Shown piece after piece: positions 22,389 to 35,924 of a stretch of 64,000 nt of DNA. Within the stretch, counting starts at the first letter, position 1; the number at the start of each line of letters is the position of its first letter. The stretch lies in NCBI GenBank assembly GCA_903813345.2, contig CAIIXF020000008.1, positions 20,322,822-20,386,821 on the forward strand, given 5' to 3'. Made by a program: the position numbers and the translations under genes. Source of the stretch: Owenia fusiformis (Eukaryota; Annelida; Polychaeta; Sabellida; Oweniidae). The notes under the pieces are model-generated. The model did not search any database. It had not been told where the DNA came from and was given only the letters and a program-made list of their open reading frames with translations.

Positions 22389-23850
22389 TTTGGCACTCAT
22401 ATTTGGCATCCAAAGTTAACTTATCTCACGCCTCGGCTGACTCAAGAGGGATATCGGAGGAGCAAAAATATCCTCCAGAACTCCGAAGCAGATATATATG
22501 ATGATCCATATTTGTCCAAGCCCCTATCGTGCGTAAGTGTATAGTGCTCTTTTTACCTCACATGGCGTGAGCCTATGGAATCAATTACCCACTTGTCTGT
22601 CCGTCTGTGTCTGTCTGTCCGTCTGTGTCTCCACATTTGTAATACTCCACGACAATTTAAATGGTTCAACTTTTATGATGTGTCCATGTAAAGTCTTCAA
22701 TTGTCCCACAAGTGGCGTCTTAAAAGCCGTCGTCTTGTTTCAAAATGGCGGTTATGTTTCTTTTTAAGGTTTTAAGCACTTGATACCCATGGTACTATTT
22801 GCGTGCATACGTTTTATTCGTAACACATTTCCCTTATGCTTTAACTTTCTATTTCTATTGGTCTCATCTCTGCCAAAATATTCAATAAATATCCAACGCT
22901 GCAGAATGCAAGGCAAAAGAACATATTTAAATATATGATGCAAACTCACTGTAGGCCTACCTTACTTCTTGAAAATGCCTCCTCCATTTGTGTTTATCTT
23001 TATTTAACTAGATCTTAGCTATATGAGTTGTGTGTTGTGATAAACATACGATATCGAAATTAGGCCTATCTCCAGACAAATCAAAACCAGCTAGGTATGT
23101 TGTATTATATAATATATTAAGCAATTACTGTATATGTTCCTTTCACTTACTTTGAACCGAAAGTCTATAGTACATCTAAGACCCTCGAAGTCTGTTGAAG
23201 TTTTCGCAAAACATCCAATGCAAGCTAAGTTTGAAAAACTGCAAGAAATTGGTTTCATTGAAACGTTAGTATGCAATATGTGTTTTAATATGCGCAAGTT
23301 CAAACAAACTGATTTTATTGACAAAGATGTTGATGTTAACGGAAGGATGCTTAGTAATATCTATCAAAACAAAATAACAATCAACAAAAATAGTACACAG
23401 ATCCGTTCAGAAAGCACGAAACTACCATTTCCACCATAACACAGATTGAATAGCACCTCGTAAAGCCATTATTTTTGACAGGACGCATCTGGATCTTATG
23501 TGAACCGGAATGAGACTATTACGTCAATAACAATCCCCAATATGCTATGTTCTACAACATTCTCCAGAGATCCATCAACTTAGTTATTTCTCGATGGATC
23601 CCTTTGAAAGGAATTCCTTTATCTTTTTTTCTAATAATGACATGGTAATTTCCATGGTTACAAAAAATAATGGATTCCTGAAATATTCTATGTATAGACA
23701 GACAGTGGAAGAATAATACAATAACTGTTAAAACAGATGTAAGAAGAGAACCTCACTGATGAGGAGCATATTCTAAATTATGAATAGAAAGTAAATATAC
23801 AGACAATGTACATACAATCTTTCTTATGCCTTATAACATATATTGCTGAG
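22389..23850. other. Non-coding stretch with a short GTCCGTCTGT microsatellite
   Basis: A run of 'tgtctgtccgtctgtg' type lies at 22592-22632. The frame 23134-23439 (101 codons) has no recognised motif and is overlapped by an antisense frame. Confidence 0.4.
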
Positions 23851-23943
23851 TGCCTATGGTCTTGGATGCATATGGTTATGGATACCTATGATCATTGATG
23901 TCTATGGTCATGGATGTGGTCGTGGATGCCTATGGTCATGGAT
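23851..23943. repeat. Short minisatellite, about 18-bp unit
   Basis: About five degenerate copies of 'ggatgcctatggtcat'. Confidence 0.8.
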
Positions 23944-25184
23944 ACAAACCAAGACTGCCTGCTACTGTACCCTTGCCAATTATTTGAGTTTGCCTCTTTA
24001 AAAGAGACCTTCATCTACATTATCACATTCTAGGCTCTGGTCGTCCTAGTATTGATTCCTAATAATATCGCTTTTAATTCTTGATAATTGTAATAAAAGC
24101 AGAAATTATATGAATTCCGTGAAAAAATAAAATCTGTGAAAAATGTTACATTTCTAAAAAAAATGCAAAAAATAACAAACCATCAAAAATAGATGACGAT
24201 TGTATATTTAGATGTACAATATATATAGTCCTTCTTTACATATTGGATGATAATGCCTTATCCTTGGAAAACTTATCAAAGTAGAATCTACAGAGTATAG
24301 AGCCATATTTGGTACAACCAGGGAAGTTCTCTATAGTAATTTTTCTCGTTCGTTCTAGAATCAATAAAGGCGAGAAAGGCCTAATAAATTTTGAATTCTC
24401 TCTCTATTTGATTTGTTTTGTTAGATAAATAGTGCGTCATCCGTTTTTAAATTACCCATTCTTTATTGAAAGTCTATATTTTATACAACTAAGTCAAGTT
24501 TGATTATTTGATAGATTGGGTCCACCGGAATCTGTCATATTAATTGAGATGTTGACCTCATTATATTCAGATGTTGTGCACTCTACAAGTGTCAATGGCA
24601 TTCAATCACTAACCTTCAATACCCCGATTAACTATCAAATCTCGATTAACTATCATGAGAATGAAAAATAAAGTGCATTAAAGCAACTGTATCTCTTGAA
24701 TAATTGTTCTATATGTTCTGTAACAGTGATTGACTTCCATTAAGTAATTGTGATTGAAATCTTCAGTAAAAGGTTATTTATATGTATATATTACCCTGTG
24801 CGTTGAACATTCCTTGAATATGTGATTCAAACGATATTCATATCGGGATATTTGCAGATATGGATGGATGGCACGTATTGCTATATTGTATTTGAAATAG
24901 TCTCTCGTTCACTTGGTAGATAAGACAAATTAAAACAAACAGACGTGGCCATTTCGACTGTGATTGCGCTTATTGATCTTGAGTAATTCAGACTTCTGGT
25001 CAAGGTGGTTACACAGTCTTTTTTGTTGTTTCACTGCTCATTTCGGATAAATGATTGATTTAGAGATTTACTTTCGATGATGAATTTTCAGTGTTCAGTG
25101 TGTCCTAAAGTCGATCAGTTGACAAAACGTATAGTGATAATGGAATTTCTCAGATAAGCCTTAATTAAGCTGTTTCCTCCTGTT
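23944..25184. other. Non-coding stretch
   Basis: A decayed copy of the 88-bp MITE is recognisable at about 23970-24040 (acccttgc...aaaagagaccttcatc...ctaggctctg). Otherwise nothing recognised. Confidence 0.4.
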
Positions 25185-25275
25185 CATCCTCCAATTGTTT
25201 TGATGAGTTTAAATGATAAAACACATATTCCTGCATACGTTTTCACTTGTTGAGCGCTTGTCAACATTACCATTT
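25185..25275. repeat. Fragment of the 335-bp satellite, left of the 11.2-kb insertion
   Basis: Matches the end of the monomer at 36686-36776 ('ccaattgttttgat', 'tttaaatgataaaacata', 'cttgtcaacattaccattt'). It ends at the exact point where the large element begins. Confidence 0.85.
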
Positions 25276-25784
25276 CACAGCAAAAAATGTGAATCAAACC
25301 ACTGAATCCTGGAGTCAGGATTCATACAGGATTCATATGCACATATGAATCCTGTATGAATCCTGCCTCCAGGATTCATACAGGATTCGCTGTTTAAATA
25401 GTTTACAAATGAATCCTGCCTTCAGGAATCATACAGGATTCATATGCAATATAGTTTACAAATGAATCCAGCCTTCAGGATTCGTACAGGATTCATATAG
25501 AAGGTAGTTTGCAAATGAATCCTGCCTTCAGGAATCATACAGGATTCATATGCAATATAGTTTACAAATGAATCCAGCCTTCAGGATTCGTACAGGATTC
25601 ATATAGAAGGTAGTTTGCAAATGAATCCTGCCTTCAGGAATCATACAGGATTCATATGCAATATAGTTTACAAATGAATCCAGCCTCCAGGAATCATACA
25701 GGATTCATATGCAATATAGTTTACAAATGAATCCTGCCTTCCTGAAGGCAGGATTCATTTGCAAACTACCTTCTATATGAATCC
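25276..25784. repeat. Left terminal array of the 11.2-kb element
   Basis: After a unique 35-base tip come palindromic GAATCCTG/CAGGATTC pairs, then about three copies of a 106-base unit made of two related halves (one with 'tgcaatatagtttacaaatg', one with 'tagaaggtagtttgcaaatg'). At 25738-25746 the array flips orientation (ccttcctgaagg). Confidence 0.95.
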
Positions 25785-26220
25785 GTACATCGTACGTATC
25801 TGGATTTCGTTCATAATTGATTAATCTGTTAATGCGTTCCTCTAAGTAAATGAAACAATCATCACATCGTGTTTATAAGTGTAATTCAAGGGCGTATAAT
25901 CTAACATGTCTAATGCTACTCATTTCATGGTATTACTTTCCGATCATTTGATAAAATAGAATACAATCAACATGTGGAAATCACGGATGACGGGAAAAAC
26001 AATATTGTATAAATAGAATATATTTTAATAAGAGATTCGTAATGTAAGAGATTCGATATTTAACAGATATTTAGAATGAATTGCAACATTATATTCCAAA
26101 TTCATGAATAAACTGTACGTATCTGGATTTCGTTCATAATTGTTTAATGGTTCCTCATAGATAGTAATAAAGTCATCACATCGTGTTCATTAGTGTTAAT
26201 TCGAGGTTGGATAATGTTTT
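25785..26220. repeat. Local duplication next to the left array
   Basis: The segment beginning 'cgtacgtatctggatttcg' at about 25792 recurs in diverged form at about 26115; both contain 'catcacatcgtgtt' at a similar distance. Confidence 0.7.
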
Positions 26221-29200
26221 TATAATATGATGTTATAATTTTACATTTTATTTGTGTGTCTGAGTGAGGCTAAATTGAAAGTAAAACCTGTATAATCAGA
26301 CGGGCAAATCACGATGAGGACAAATAATTATTTAAATTAGTAAGATAAGTCTGTACATGTAGATTGTTCGTTGAAGTTGGACCGTCGGTGACTTTTATTC
26401 CTAGATTTCGTATCCCTCTCAAACAAATAAGTCAAAGCCAAATATAGTTGAACTGTTTTCGGGATTATTATTCATTTGTTGTAATACAGATTGACTTATA
26501 GACTGATATTGTAATGGGTTGTGCTTGGGATTCACAGAATTATTCTATGATAGTCTCAGGATATATTGAAATGCGGATGTTTACATTAAAGATCTTGCTT
26601 TCAAACAAAAATATTGAAGTACTAAGATCGGATATTAGCGTACCCCAGTGGAAAAGAATCAAAAGATATTCCAATTTAACGCACTGCACAATAATTTGTC
26701 ATTTTGGAAATTCGTCAATATGACCTTACCATTTTGATCTTAATAATTTAAAATTTAAACAAGCGCTACCCCCCCCCAGAACTAGCCTTCCCGGTAAAGC
26801 CAATACGACAGATATCTAAGGAAAGTTTCATTTTTATTCTTGATTTCTCTGACTCGGAATAGTTGAAATGATAAACATAAATTGCAATTATTATTACTTT
26901 GCTCTTTCATTTTGCTCAGTCATGATCAACGCCTTCCTTAAATTTTCTGTCAGATCATCGATCCCAGACTTCAGCAAATATTCCAATCATATTTTGCGTT
27001 TTATCGTCTTTCCCAAAAGCTATACGAATATGGTACTACAACTACTTAATGACAGTGGTTTATCGTTATTTTTGCAAATATGGATGTTTACACTGCTTGA
27101 ATCTTATTCTAGGAAGTTTTATAGAGACGGGACTTCCTTTTCACAATGCAATTATATCTGTTTTGTAGGTTCCCGTGGGTAAGATACACACAAGAACAAT
27201 ACGGCCCATCCAAAAGGGACAGATCCGTCAGTGGCGTTCTTCAAATTATAGCCCGTGGAGATATAGTTTATGAATCTTGCCTCAAGTGACGTGTTAAATC
27301 CCATATTGGGTTTGAGAAAGGGCCCGTATACACAGCCCGATACACAGTTGCTCGATACAAGTGCAAACTATAAAATAACCATAATATAACAATTATAGAT
27401 AAATGTTTGGCATGCATTGTTTCTGTTTAATTGTTAAATTATTTGATAACTTATAATAAGCAGATAAGTTGCTTTTCAGGTATTAAGCGGCGATTAAGGA
27501 CTGAAAACCAGCGTCACACATTTCTTCGGATATTCCTCCATAAGCAGATATACCTGTTTGCATGTTTTAATTTTGATTTGATTTGATTGTTTGAATTAGA
27601 TAAAGTCTTTAAAATGTTACTAGTGTTTGGGGGGGGGGCTGAGATTTCATGTAGGAATTAAAATTAGAATAAGATTTAAATACGATCTGTTTTGTTTGCA
27701 TCGTTGTATAACGTTGATAAAACACAAAGGGCAGCATTGGAATTACAAAATTGTGCGATTCCCTACCTCCCAAAATTATTCAAAATTATATTTCTGTCAT
27801 TCTGATTTCCGTGTCGGGACATTCTGATCTATTAGAGTCTCACTTTATCTAACGCTTTGGTATTCCAAAGGATTGTACTTGCCCGGGAGTACTTGCTGTA
27901 TATCACGTCGGGAGATTAAACCTCCTGGATTAAACCAGTGAATGTTCCGATCGTCGTAACATTCGATACACCGAGAGATTTCCCAGATTCATACATGCAT
28001 GCTGTATATTCAGCAGGAATTTTACATACTTTATCATTCCCTTCTTAATATATCGTATAATATTTGTATTCTGTTTCACAGATTCCCCTTGAAATACAAG
28101 GTAGACTAGATGCGAGTAGAAATAATTTTGATTTACGTCATTAAATATTCAAAATTCAGTCAAAGTGATGTCATAATTTGAAATCTACATGAAAAAGTAC
28201 ATCTAAAAATACGGTTTCGAAAATTGTTTATCAAATTTGAAAATTACGACAACACGGGCAATATATGGCAGGTTAAATGAGTCGTCAAGATTATAACACG
28301 CCGGTCTTTATGTTACAGTTGATGAAAGTACAATGTCAAAATCTCATGATGATTTCTTCCGACCTGTGTTTACTGACAAGAGAGGGGTGATCAGTTGTTG
28401 AAGCGAGTATAAACTAAGAAAAATCCAAAGTCCGATAATTAATTAATTGGCATGGATCTGCTAATTGTTTTCGTTATTGTTACTTGTTCTATCTAGACGG
28501 TTTTATCTGCATCGATATGGCTGATTATAAGGCATGAACATTTTTCCCAGTTGTGTTAATAATTGTTATTCTTTAATAAGCGGATTTATATGTTTGAAAT
28601 ATTTATTATCCATTTTTCATTTTGATATACTTTTCAAAGGACTTTTTGTTCTATCTATGTGTTTTGTCTATACTAATCTTTAACAGGAGTTAGCTTATTC
28701 CATATAGCCTACAATTGATTTTAATTCATAAAGTTTGCTGATAATTGACTTAAGTATGGTAAAGCTCTCGAAGAGAGCATGTGCATGATCGCCAATAAAA
28801 TTGCATTCTTTGTTTTGTTTTGACAGTTAGTTTAGAACTTTAGCCACGCGAAGTATACACGCAAACGCTTGTGTACTTTTGAAACATTAACTTGCAAGGC
28901 TCAAAGTCATTTCCATCTCCTCCGGTGTTATTTCTGTGGTAGAGGTTTTTCAAAAATAATTTAAAACTTTTGAGACCTTTGGGGTATAGGATATACGATC
29001 AAATCACATGTCCTTCTATTTTTAGTTTTTTTCCTGAGGGATAAGAAAATAAAAATCAAACATAGAGAGGCAAAGACGTAAAAATGTGGGGAAGTTATTT
29101 AATTTATGCTTTTCTATGAATATAATTGCGACCTCCATGACATTTGACAAAGTCAGACCCCTAGTCAGAGAAGGGGGTGGGGGGGGTTCAAGAACGCCTT

Positions 29201-29354
29201 TCTCCAAAATTTATTTAAAATCGTGCAGTTTTTCATCATTCTGAGCTTTTTTTTAAACTTAAGTGATGACCAATTTTGTTTAATGTGAACCCCCTGCCCC
29301 CATCACTCTGGAAGTGATCATGATACACTCAATCCACAAGGTGGGTCTAAAGAT
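26221..29354. other. Interior of the 11.2-kb element, first part
   Basis: No recognisable gene. The longest frame (26868-27182, 104 codons) has no known motif. C and G runs occur at 26769-26776, 27630-27638 and 29170-29186. Confidence 0.4.
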
Positions 29355-29475
29355 GAAAACCTAGACGATCTCTGTAATCAAAGGCTAAGACGATATTTTC
29401 TATAATCAGAGTCCTAGACGACTTCTGCTGCAATCAGAGTCCTGGATGATGTTCAGACTTTTCTGTAATCAAAGT
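29355..29475. repeat. Degenerate tandem repeat, about 38-bp unit
   Basis: Phrases 'cctagacgat', 'ctaagacgat', 'cctagacgac' and 'cctggatgat', each followed by 'tctgtaatcaaag' or 'taatcagagt'. About four units. Confidence 0.6.
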
Positions 29476-30744
29476 AGCCAAACATCCGCAGAGCACGGAA
29501 ATTGATGGATAAGTGAATGGTCTTTTGTTTGTTTTCTTAACTATTGTAAGGAATAAAATTAAGATTTAAATGTTCACCCCCCCCCCTCCTCCGTTTAATT
29601 TCGATTCAAACAAAATCAAACGGGAATGATTATCTTACAAGGTACGCTGAGACTTAAGACAATAAAAGACGATAATTAACCTGATTGGATCCTGTGTCTT
29701 ATTAGCGTCTGTTATTTATTACTGTTGACCAGTACCAGGCTGATTGCGTATTGATAATCAAACCGGTCGTGGGATGCAATGATATATCTAAATTTATCCC
29801 ATGATACTACTTCCCGATGAATAACACCTTGGAATATTTTTGATTTTGAAAGAAAATCGTATTGTCCCGCCAAATCCCGCTCACGAAAATGATATACTCC
29901 CATTTGAAAATTAAGAGATTTTGAGACGTAAGGAGTATGAAGCCGCCTATTAAGCATAGTGTAATTGTAATTTCATGCTCTGACATAGCATACCAGTGTA
30001 TTCCTTCAGTCATACAATATTGTAATACCTTGATGGATCAAGATGCTTATAAGACAGTTAAAGTCGTAGAAACCTTAGCAATAGCGAATGTGTTTGGTCC
30101 CTCTAATATTAATATAATATGAATATTGTTACAATATAACTGTATTGAATTTTTCTATGTTGATGTGTTTATGTTATATATCTACAATAAAATTTTTATA
30201 TTTCAAAATTCCATACAGCTAAGTCACCGGACATTTTGTAGACTAATAATATAACAGACTTCTGGTTTTGTTCCATACACAATTTAGATAAGGATTGTGA
30301 ACTTTAGATTTTATGAAGAGAGTTATTTATATCTATATAATTACGTTTTGAGTTGGAGGAAACTTACTCAATATCACTTTGATGTCTCGGTCACCTGGCC
30401 ATAAAAGGCATTTGCTTAATATGATATTTATTTTTTACAGGTTGTTTCCATTAACGGGGTGATACAGGCATGTGAAGTGTTTGGCTATGCATGGACCTCA
30501 AGGATGACACGGGGTGGAAGAGGGGCAAGGGTTGGTGCAAGTCCCGGGGTGCAAGTCTGCACTCCCAGACTCCAGATAGGAGTGAAACGCATCATGGGAT
30601 TAAATGCATTCGTTGAAGTTTACAGAAACAGTTGAATATAATTCAGAATTTAAGTGAATCCACATGATCATTTGCGTTCAACAATGCGTTTATAGAGAGG
30701 TTTCGCAAGTTTTTGGCTCAATGTGTTGTGTTCACCAGATTTAT
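29476..30744. other. Interior of the 11.2-kb element, middle part
   Basis: Nothing recognised. The segment 30440-30620 is locally GC-richer, without a motif. Confidence 0.35.
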
Positions 30745-30828
30745 TACCCTTTACATTCGACTTCACTTCTTAATTAAAAGAGAGCTTCATCTTCTGTAGT
30801 TTATTTCTAGGCCTCTGCGCGTAGGGTA
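30745..30828. mobile_element. 88-bp-family MITE
   Basis: Runs from 'taccctttacattcgact' to 'ctctgcgcgtagggta'; closest in structure to 6562-6649. Confidence 0.7.
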
Positions 30829-32989
30829 CAGCACTTAAACGAGTTGAGGTTAATCCATTGTGCGAAACCTCTCTAATACCAGAGGGGTTATTCATCAAGC
30901 TAAATAACCCTCGAGGCGATATATGTGTTATGTTACAGTTACATGTTACAGTTACATGTTAAATTGTTAAGACTTGAAAGTTAATAATTAAGTTTTTTTG
31001 CGTTATCTTTCAGATACTTATAATTAGTACACGTTGCTCTCTATGTTGGCGGTGATGACACGTTCTGCTTTCTTTTCAAGAAGCTGCAGTCTAATCTTTA
31101 AATGTTACATTCATAATTTAAAAAAAGCTTTGTTTTGATTTATTATTTAAAAAAATATTGTGGCTTGCTAATCGCACCCCCACCCCATTCTGACTGAAAA
31201 TCGAATTTTTAAGGGGCAATCGCATCCCCCCCCTGACTGAAAGTTGACTACGCCCCTGTGTTTCCCTTTGTCCCCTTTCATTTATCTTCTGTAAACTTGT
31301 TTGAACAAATTAATACTAGTACTACAAAGATAACTTCATTCGAAACGCATGCAATTCACTATTATATTTATTCATGTATTTGCATTAGTGAGGGAAAGGG
31401 ATTTGATTATAAAATTGACGGTGGTTGCGAAGTTGTGATTTGGGAGGGAGGGGTATACTATACTAAGGTGTTATAAGACCCAATAATTAATATAAACAAC
31501 TGAGCGCCTTCCTGATTGCATCCCAGCTCATCCTGTCCGCCAGTCTATCTCGATCGCATTTGATCAATGAATTCCTGATTAAACTGACTCTTGATTTTAA
31601 AATAGGAATTCTAAATCTGTTACTAGGATTTAAAAGTTGGTGTCTATTATGATACTGGAAATTGGAATACTATATTTTGTATTACTATTCTATCTCGATC
31701 TATAGTATATAAATATGAATTTCTAGGTCTACAGTCCCACATGGGCTTCATTGAAACATACGACAAAGTTTATCCATTTCAAACAAGCCAGGAAAACAGA
31801 TAACTAGTCTTGCATCAGGCCCCGCAAATGTCCAATTTTCTCTCGGGAAATACATAAATATCAGAGACATATTTCATAGCCAGAGGCCAAAAATGTCAAA
31901 ATCGATATAAAATCTAAAAAGGATAAAATGTCCCCTCGAATACGGTACCTAGGTAATTAAATCTAATATTTCATAGTTCCCGCATAATAAGCATAAAACT
32001 TTCATTTACCGCTGTATCGAAATTCACGTGATCCCTTATTGAAGTTTTACTAAATAATTGAGTTTGATCATTTAATGCTGTTGGATAGAATATTAGGCTG
32101 AAAAGAATCAAAATTTTAGCCCATGTCGAAGCGAATGGTATAAATTCACATAGTTCTGATTACAATGAGAATGCTAAAAAAAATCCTGGCATTTCCTTTA
32201 CTCTACGTTTATAATCACGTATCATGCTTATTAACTAGATCAATACAGACTCGATTTCCTTTGCCCACCTTCAACATTGTTATGTAATGACGGGAAACAG
32301 TCACTGTAATCTTCTAATCAGCCGTTTGTTTTTATTGTCATTAGGAAACTAATCAATTTTGATTTCGTATTGTTTCAATGAACAAAAAGCACATTAGTTC
32401 AGCATTTCAAGGAAGGGGGGGGGGGGGGGGTGTAAACAATTACTGACTGTCAAGTACATGTATCTCTCACGAGGCCCTATTTCCACAACCCTCCACTCAT
32501 GCATACGCCTATCATATAATGGATAGGGAAATATATAACATTCCAACAGATACTGTCTTGACCTCCTACCCTTTTACACCGGGTCTCTTCTTGAACCCCT
32601 CCCATATTCTAATGTTTCTCGAAACTGCTCATGTTAACTTTGTAAGGCAATGTAGGGTTTGCTACGGGTGTGACTTGCAATGTATAACTTACTTGTACTT
32701 GTATAAGAAATAAAAACAAATAAACAAACATAAAAACTTGTGCTCATAATTAATACGGTGATAAGCAACAAAAGGTTAAAATAAAAATTTTCAAAAACAG
32801 CCATGCACTACCCTGCATTTTAGCTGAAATTAAGTTTATTCCAAATAACTTATGTAACGAAATGGAAATGATTCGAAAAATAACAATTCGATGAACATTT
32901 CACAATGAAGCAAACAAAACCAGATAGTAAAGAATTATTCTAATTTAAACCGACGTGAATCCTCAACCCTAAAGAGTTTTCGTTTTCGG
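30829..32989. other. Interior of the 11.2-kb element, with C/G-run repeat tails
   Basis: At 31184-31262 two C-runs precede 'gactacgcccctg', a tail also seen at 33189-33220. A 16-base G run lies at 32415-32430. No gene. Confidence 0.4.
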
Positions 32990-33220
32990 TCAGGGGGGGG
33001 GGTGCGATTTTGCCATAAGCAACACAAAAAATTAAGTTTTCTTTTGAATTTTACAAAAATTGATGCAACTTCCTTCAAAATTGAGCTAGAAGCTTCAAAT
33101 AAAAAGCATTTTAAAGCTCTTTTCTACCTCTATCCAATGGTCATATTTTCAAAGGTTATGGGGGGGGGGTGCGATCGCACCCATCGCACCCCCCCCCCCC
33201 CCTGGCTACGCCCATGCTGG
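32990..33220. mobile_element. Short repeat element with G/C-run ends
   Basis: Starts with a G run and 'tgcgattttgcc', and ends with a G run, 'tgcgatcgcac', a 14-base C run (33189-33202) and 'ctggctacgccc'. The last part forms a perfect 15-base stem, GGGGGGGGGTGCGAT against its complement, around a 7-base loop. Probably a non-autonomous element with a recurring 'ggctacgccc' tail. Confidence 0.5.
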
Positions 33221-35924
33221 TGACATTTGAAAGACTAATTTCTTAATCTAATTTCAACAAAACAAATCAAAACCTAAACAGGTTGACGGTCGTTGTAGAT
33301 TATAGACCATGCTAACAAAGTTTAAACATTTTATTTACGGCTTATTTAAAACATGCAAACGGGTGTATTTACTGAAGGAATATGTTAGGAAATATATTTA
33401 AAGTGTATTCATGCCTGCAATCATCGCTGGTCACACCTGAAAAACAACTTCTTAAAATACAAACATAATTCACTGCACTGCTGTATACGTCTACCTGCTC
33501 TCAAATCTAATAATGAAACGAAAAAAAATAATGCATGCCAAACTTTTATCTATTGTAATATTATCTATGGTTATTTCAAAGTTTTACTCTTGCATCAAGC
33601 AACTGTGCCATTTCCCCAACAGTCGTGTCTTTAAGGACTAACACTTTACTTGAGGCAAGATGCATAAACTTGAACTCCCTGGGCTATAACTCAATTCTCC
33701 ATTTCGCTGTTCGCTCTTTGAATCAGAACGTTCGCATATATGGTGCATATATGTACTCAAAAAGGACAAAATTTGATTGGTCAATATTTTTCAACGATGC
33801 ATTTCGTGTAGCTATTTGTGAGACCCGAAAGTTCTAAATCAAATTAATTACGCAATTTTGTTTTTACACCCGCAAGCTAAATAAAAAAATGACACCATCG
33901 GAATTCTTCTTCTTTGTCATTGAATTAATAGTCAGTATACCAGATTTAATCAATAAAAGATTATACAATTAACAACAAAATTCGGAAACGAGTATGTAAG
34001 ATTTGCTTTCGAACCACTAAACTTGACCTAGATAATAGCGACGTGTCTTCTTTGGTCAAATGCTCAGTTGTTTGTGGGTTTTCAACGTAACTCTATAATG
34101 TAATATGAAGATGAGTACTTTTATTCAGTTGTTGCATCGATGTTACAGTTTGTAGTGCGGTAATATTGGCATGAACGTGTTGAAAGTCGAATGGAATTGC
34201 TTTTTCCAATATGGCGACTAGTCACGTGACTTCTTCTCTTCCGGAATATACTCCCATTTTCAATCATTGTTTTCACCCCGTTAGGAGCCAATAAAATGAA
34301 AAAAAATATATGTTATATAAAGATTATTAAAAGACTAATTGTTTCTGATAGTTTGTTTTCTCCGATCGCATGGAGATTCGATCGAAAATATCGCTTGAAA
34401 AATGGGTATGAAAATCCCCATGTTAAACCAACGGGGAAAAACAAGGTAGAAAAATTTTGTTCCCCCGCGAACTGCATCATGGGAAATATTTTGACCTTAT
34501 AAGGAAAAACTTTCGCGCCATCTTTATTAGAGATTCAATACTACCGAATCCGCGATTTTAAGAATTGTCACTGCTTGTGTGTCATACTCATTGGCACCTG
34601 CAAAACAGAATAATATAATAAGAATAACATCATGATGATATCAGATATCATATTTCATTTGGAGCCTTAAATATTAAACAAGGCATAAACATGAAAAATG
34701 TCACCACCCGCCATTTGTTACAGACGCTGAACGCCGACCCCAGACGCTAAACACCGTACATAAAAAAGTTGGAGACTTTAACAATATGTGACCACTTTTG
34801 GTGGTGACATAAAAAGGGGAAGTCCCGTCTTAATAAAACTCCTGATTTCCAGTTTTTTGTAAACATACACCATTGCATGTTGATGGTTCGCATGACCTGC
34901 AGGTCACGATGACAAATGAATGTTACGTTGTCAATAGAATGTAGGCTAACTAACTTTCACGTAAGGTAGATTCCCCGGGTAGATTCGCGAGATTCGTGAT
35001 TATTCCCCCGGGATTAGGCTATTCCAAAGCAAACACCAAAGATACCAAATCGAACTCCCAATGAATTATTGATCGTATCTATCCTAGGGCCTATCATTTC
35101 AATGTAATTTAAAGGCTTACAGGGGTGCTTCAAAATCATCCCTGCGGCCCAAGAGTAATTCATTGCATTGTGACATTCATGAGCTGCTATGAAAGCAGTG
35201 AAGGACCGATCTTGAAGGATGCTTCAAAATCGGGTTCAAATTGTAATATTGAGGCCTACTAATCTTTCATAACACGTGACGCATTCTATATTAGCATTAA
35301 GAAATGAGAAATGGGCGTAGGAGCGGAGTAAGAGACCCAGGATAAGAAGAACCATTGGGCAAGATGGCCCACCAAGTTTGTTTATCATCAAATATACATC
35401 GCCTGATATTATCTCCTGACAGGGACAGCATCGATCTCAATGGCCATTGCACTTTGTTTCATTTAGGCGGCACCTTCTCCAAGAAGAAACTCTTTTAACG
35501 GCACCACTTCTGTAAGTCTGTGGTAAAAAACCTCCCGTCCGAAGAAGTTATCTTACAGAACGGCCCCTTTTGACCCTCGGGGGCCCTTCTTGCCCTGCCA
35601 TGGCCACACAAAACCATTTCCAGTAGTGACATTTGCGAGTTAATACCAATAAGAATAAAACGGACCGAATAAAACCAATGTCCTTTTTTCAATAAACATG
35701 GCTACATGTATATTTAAAGTTTATATACCCATTCGGGGAAGACAATATAAATAAAACAATGTATTTTAAATTAGCACACAGAACAACTTTTAAATAATTA
35801 CACATTTTTATTAAATTTTTCGAATTCATTTGGTACGCCTGTGCGCATTTGGCGTAATATATGCGATACGCCAATGTGAGTGTTAGAATAGAAACATACA
35901 CATCAATTCCAATTTTCGTTTGAT
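33221..35924. other. Interior of the 11.2-kb element, last part
   Basis: At 34453-34490 'cgcgaactgcatcatggg' is the near reverse complement of 3725-3750, so a repeat family spans both places. Open frames (33625-33837, 34296-34502, 35689-35901) have no motif. Confidence 0.4.
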
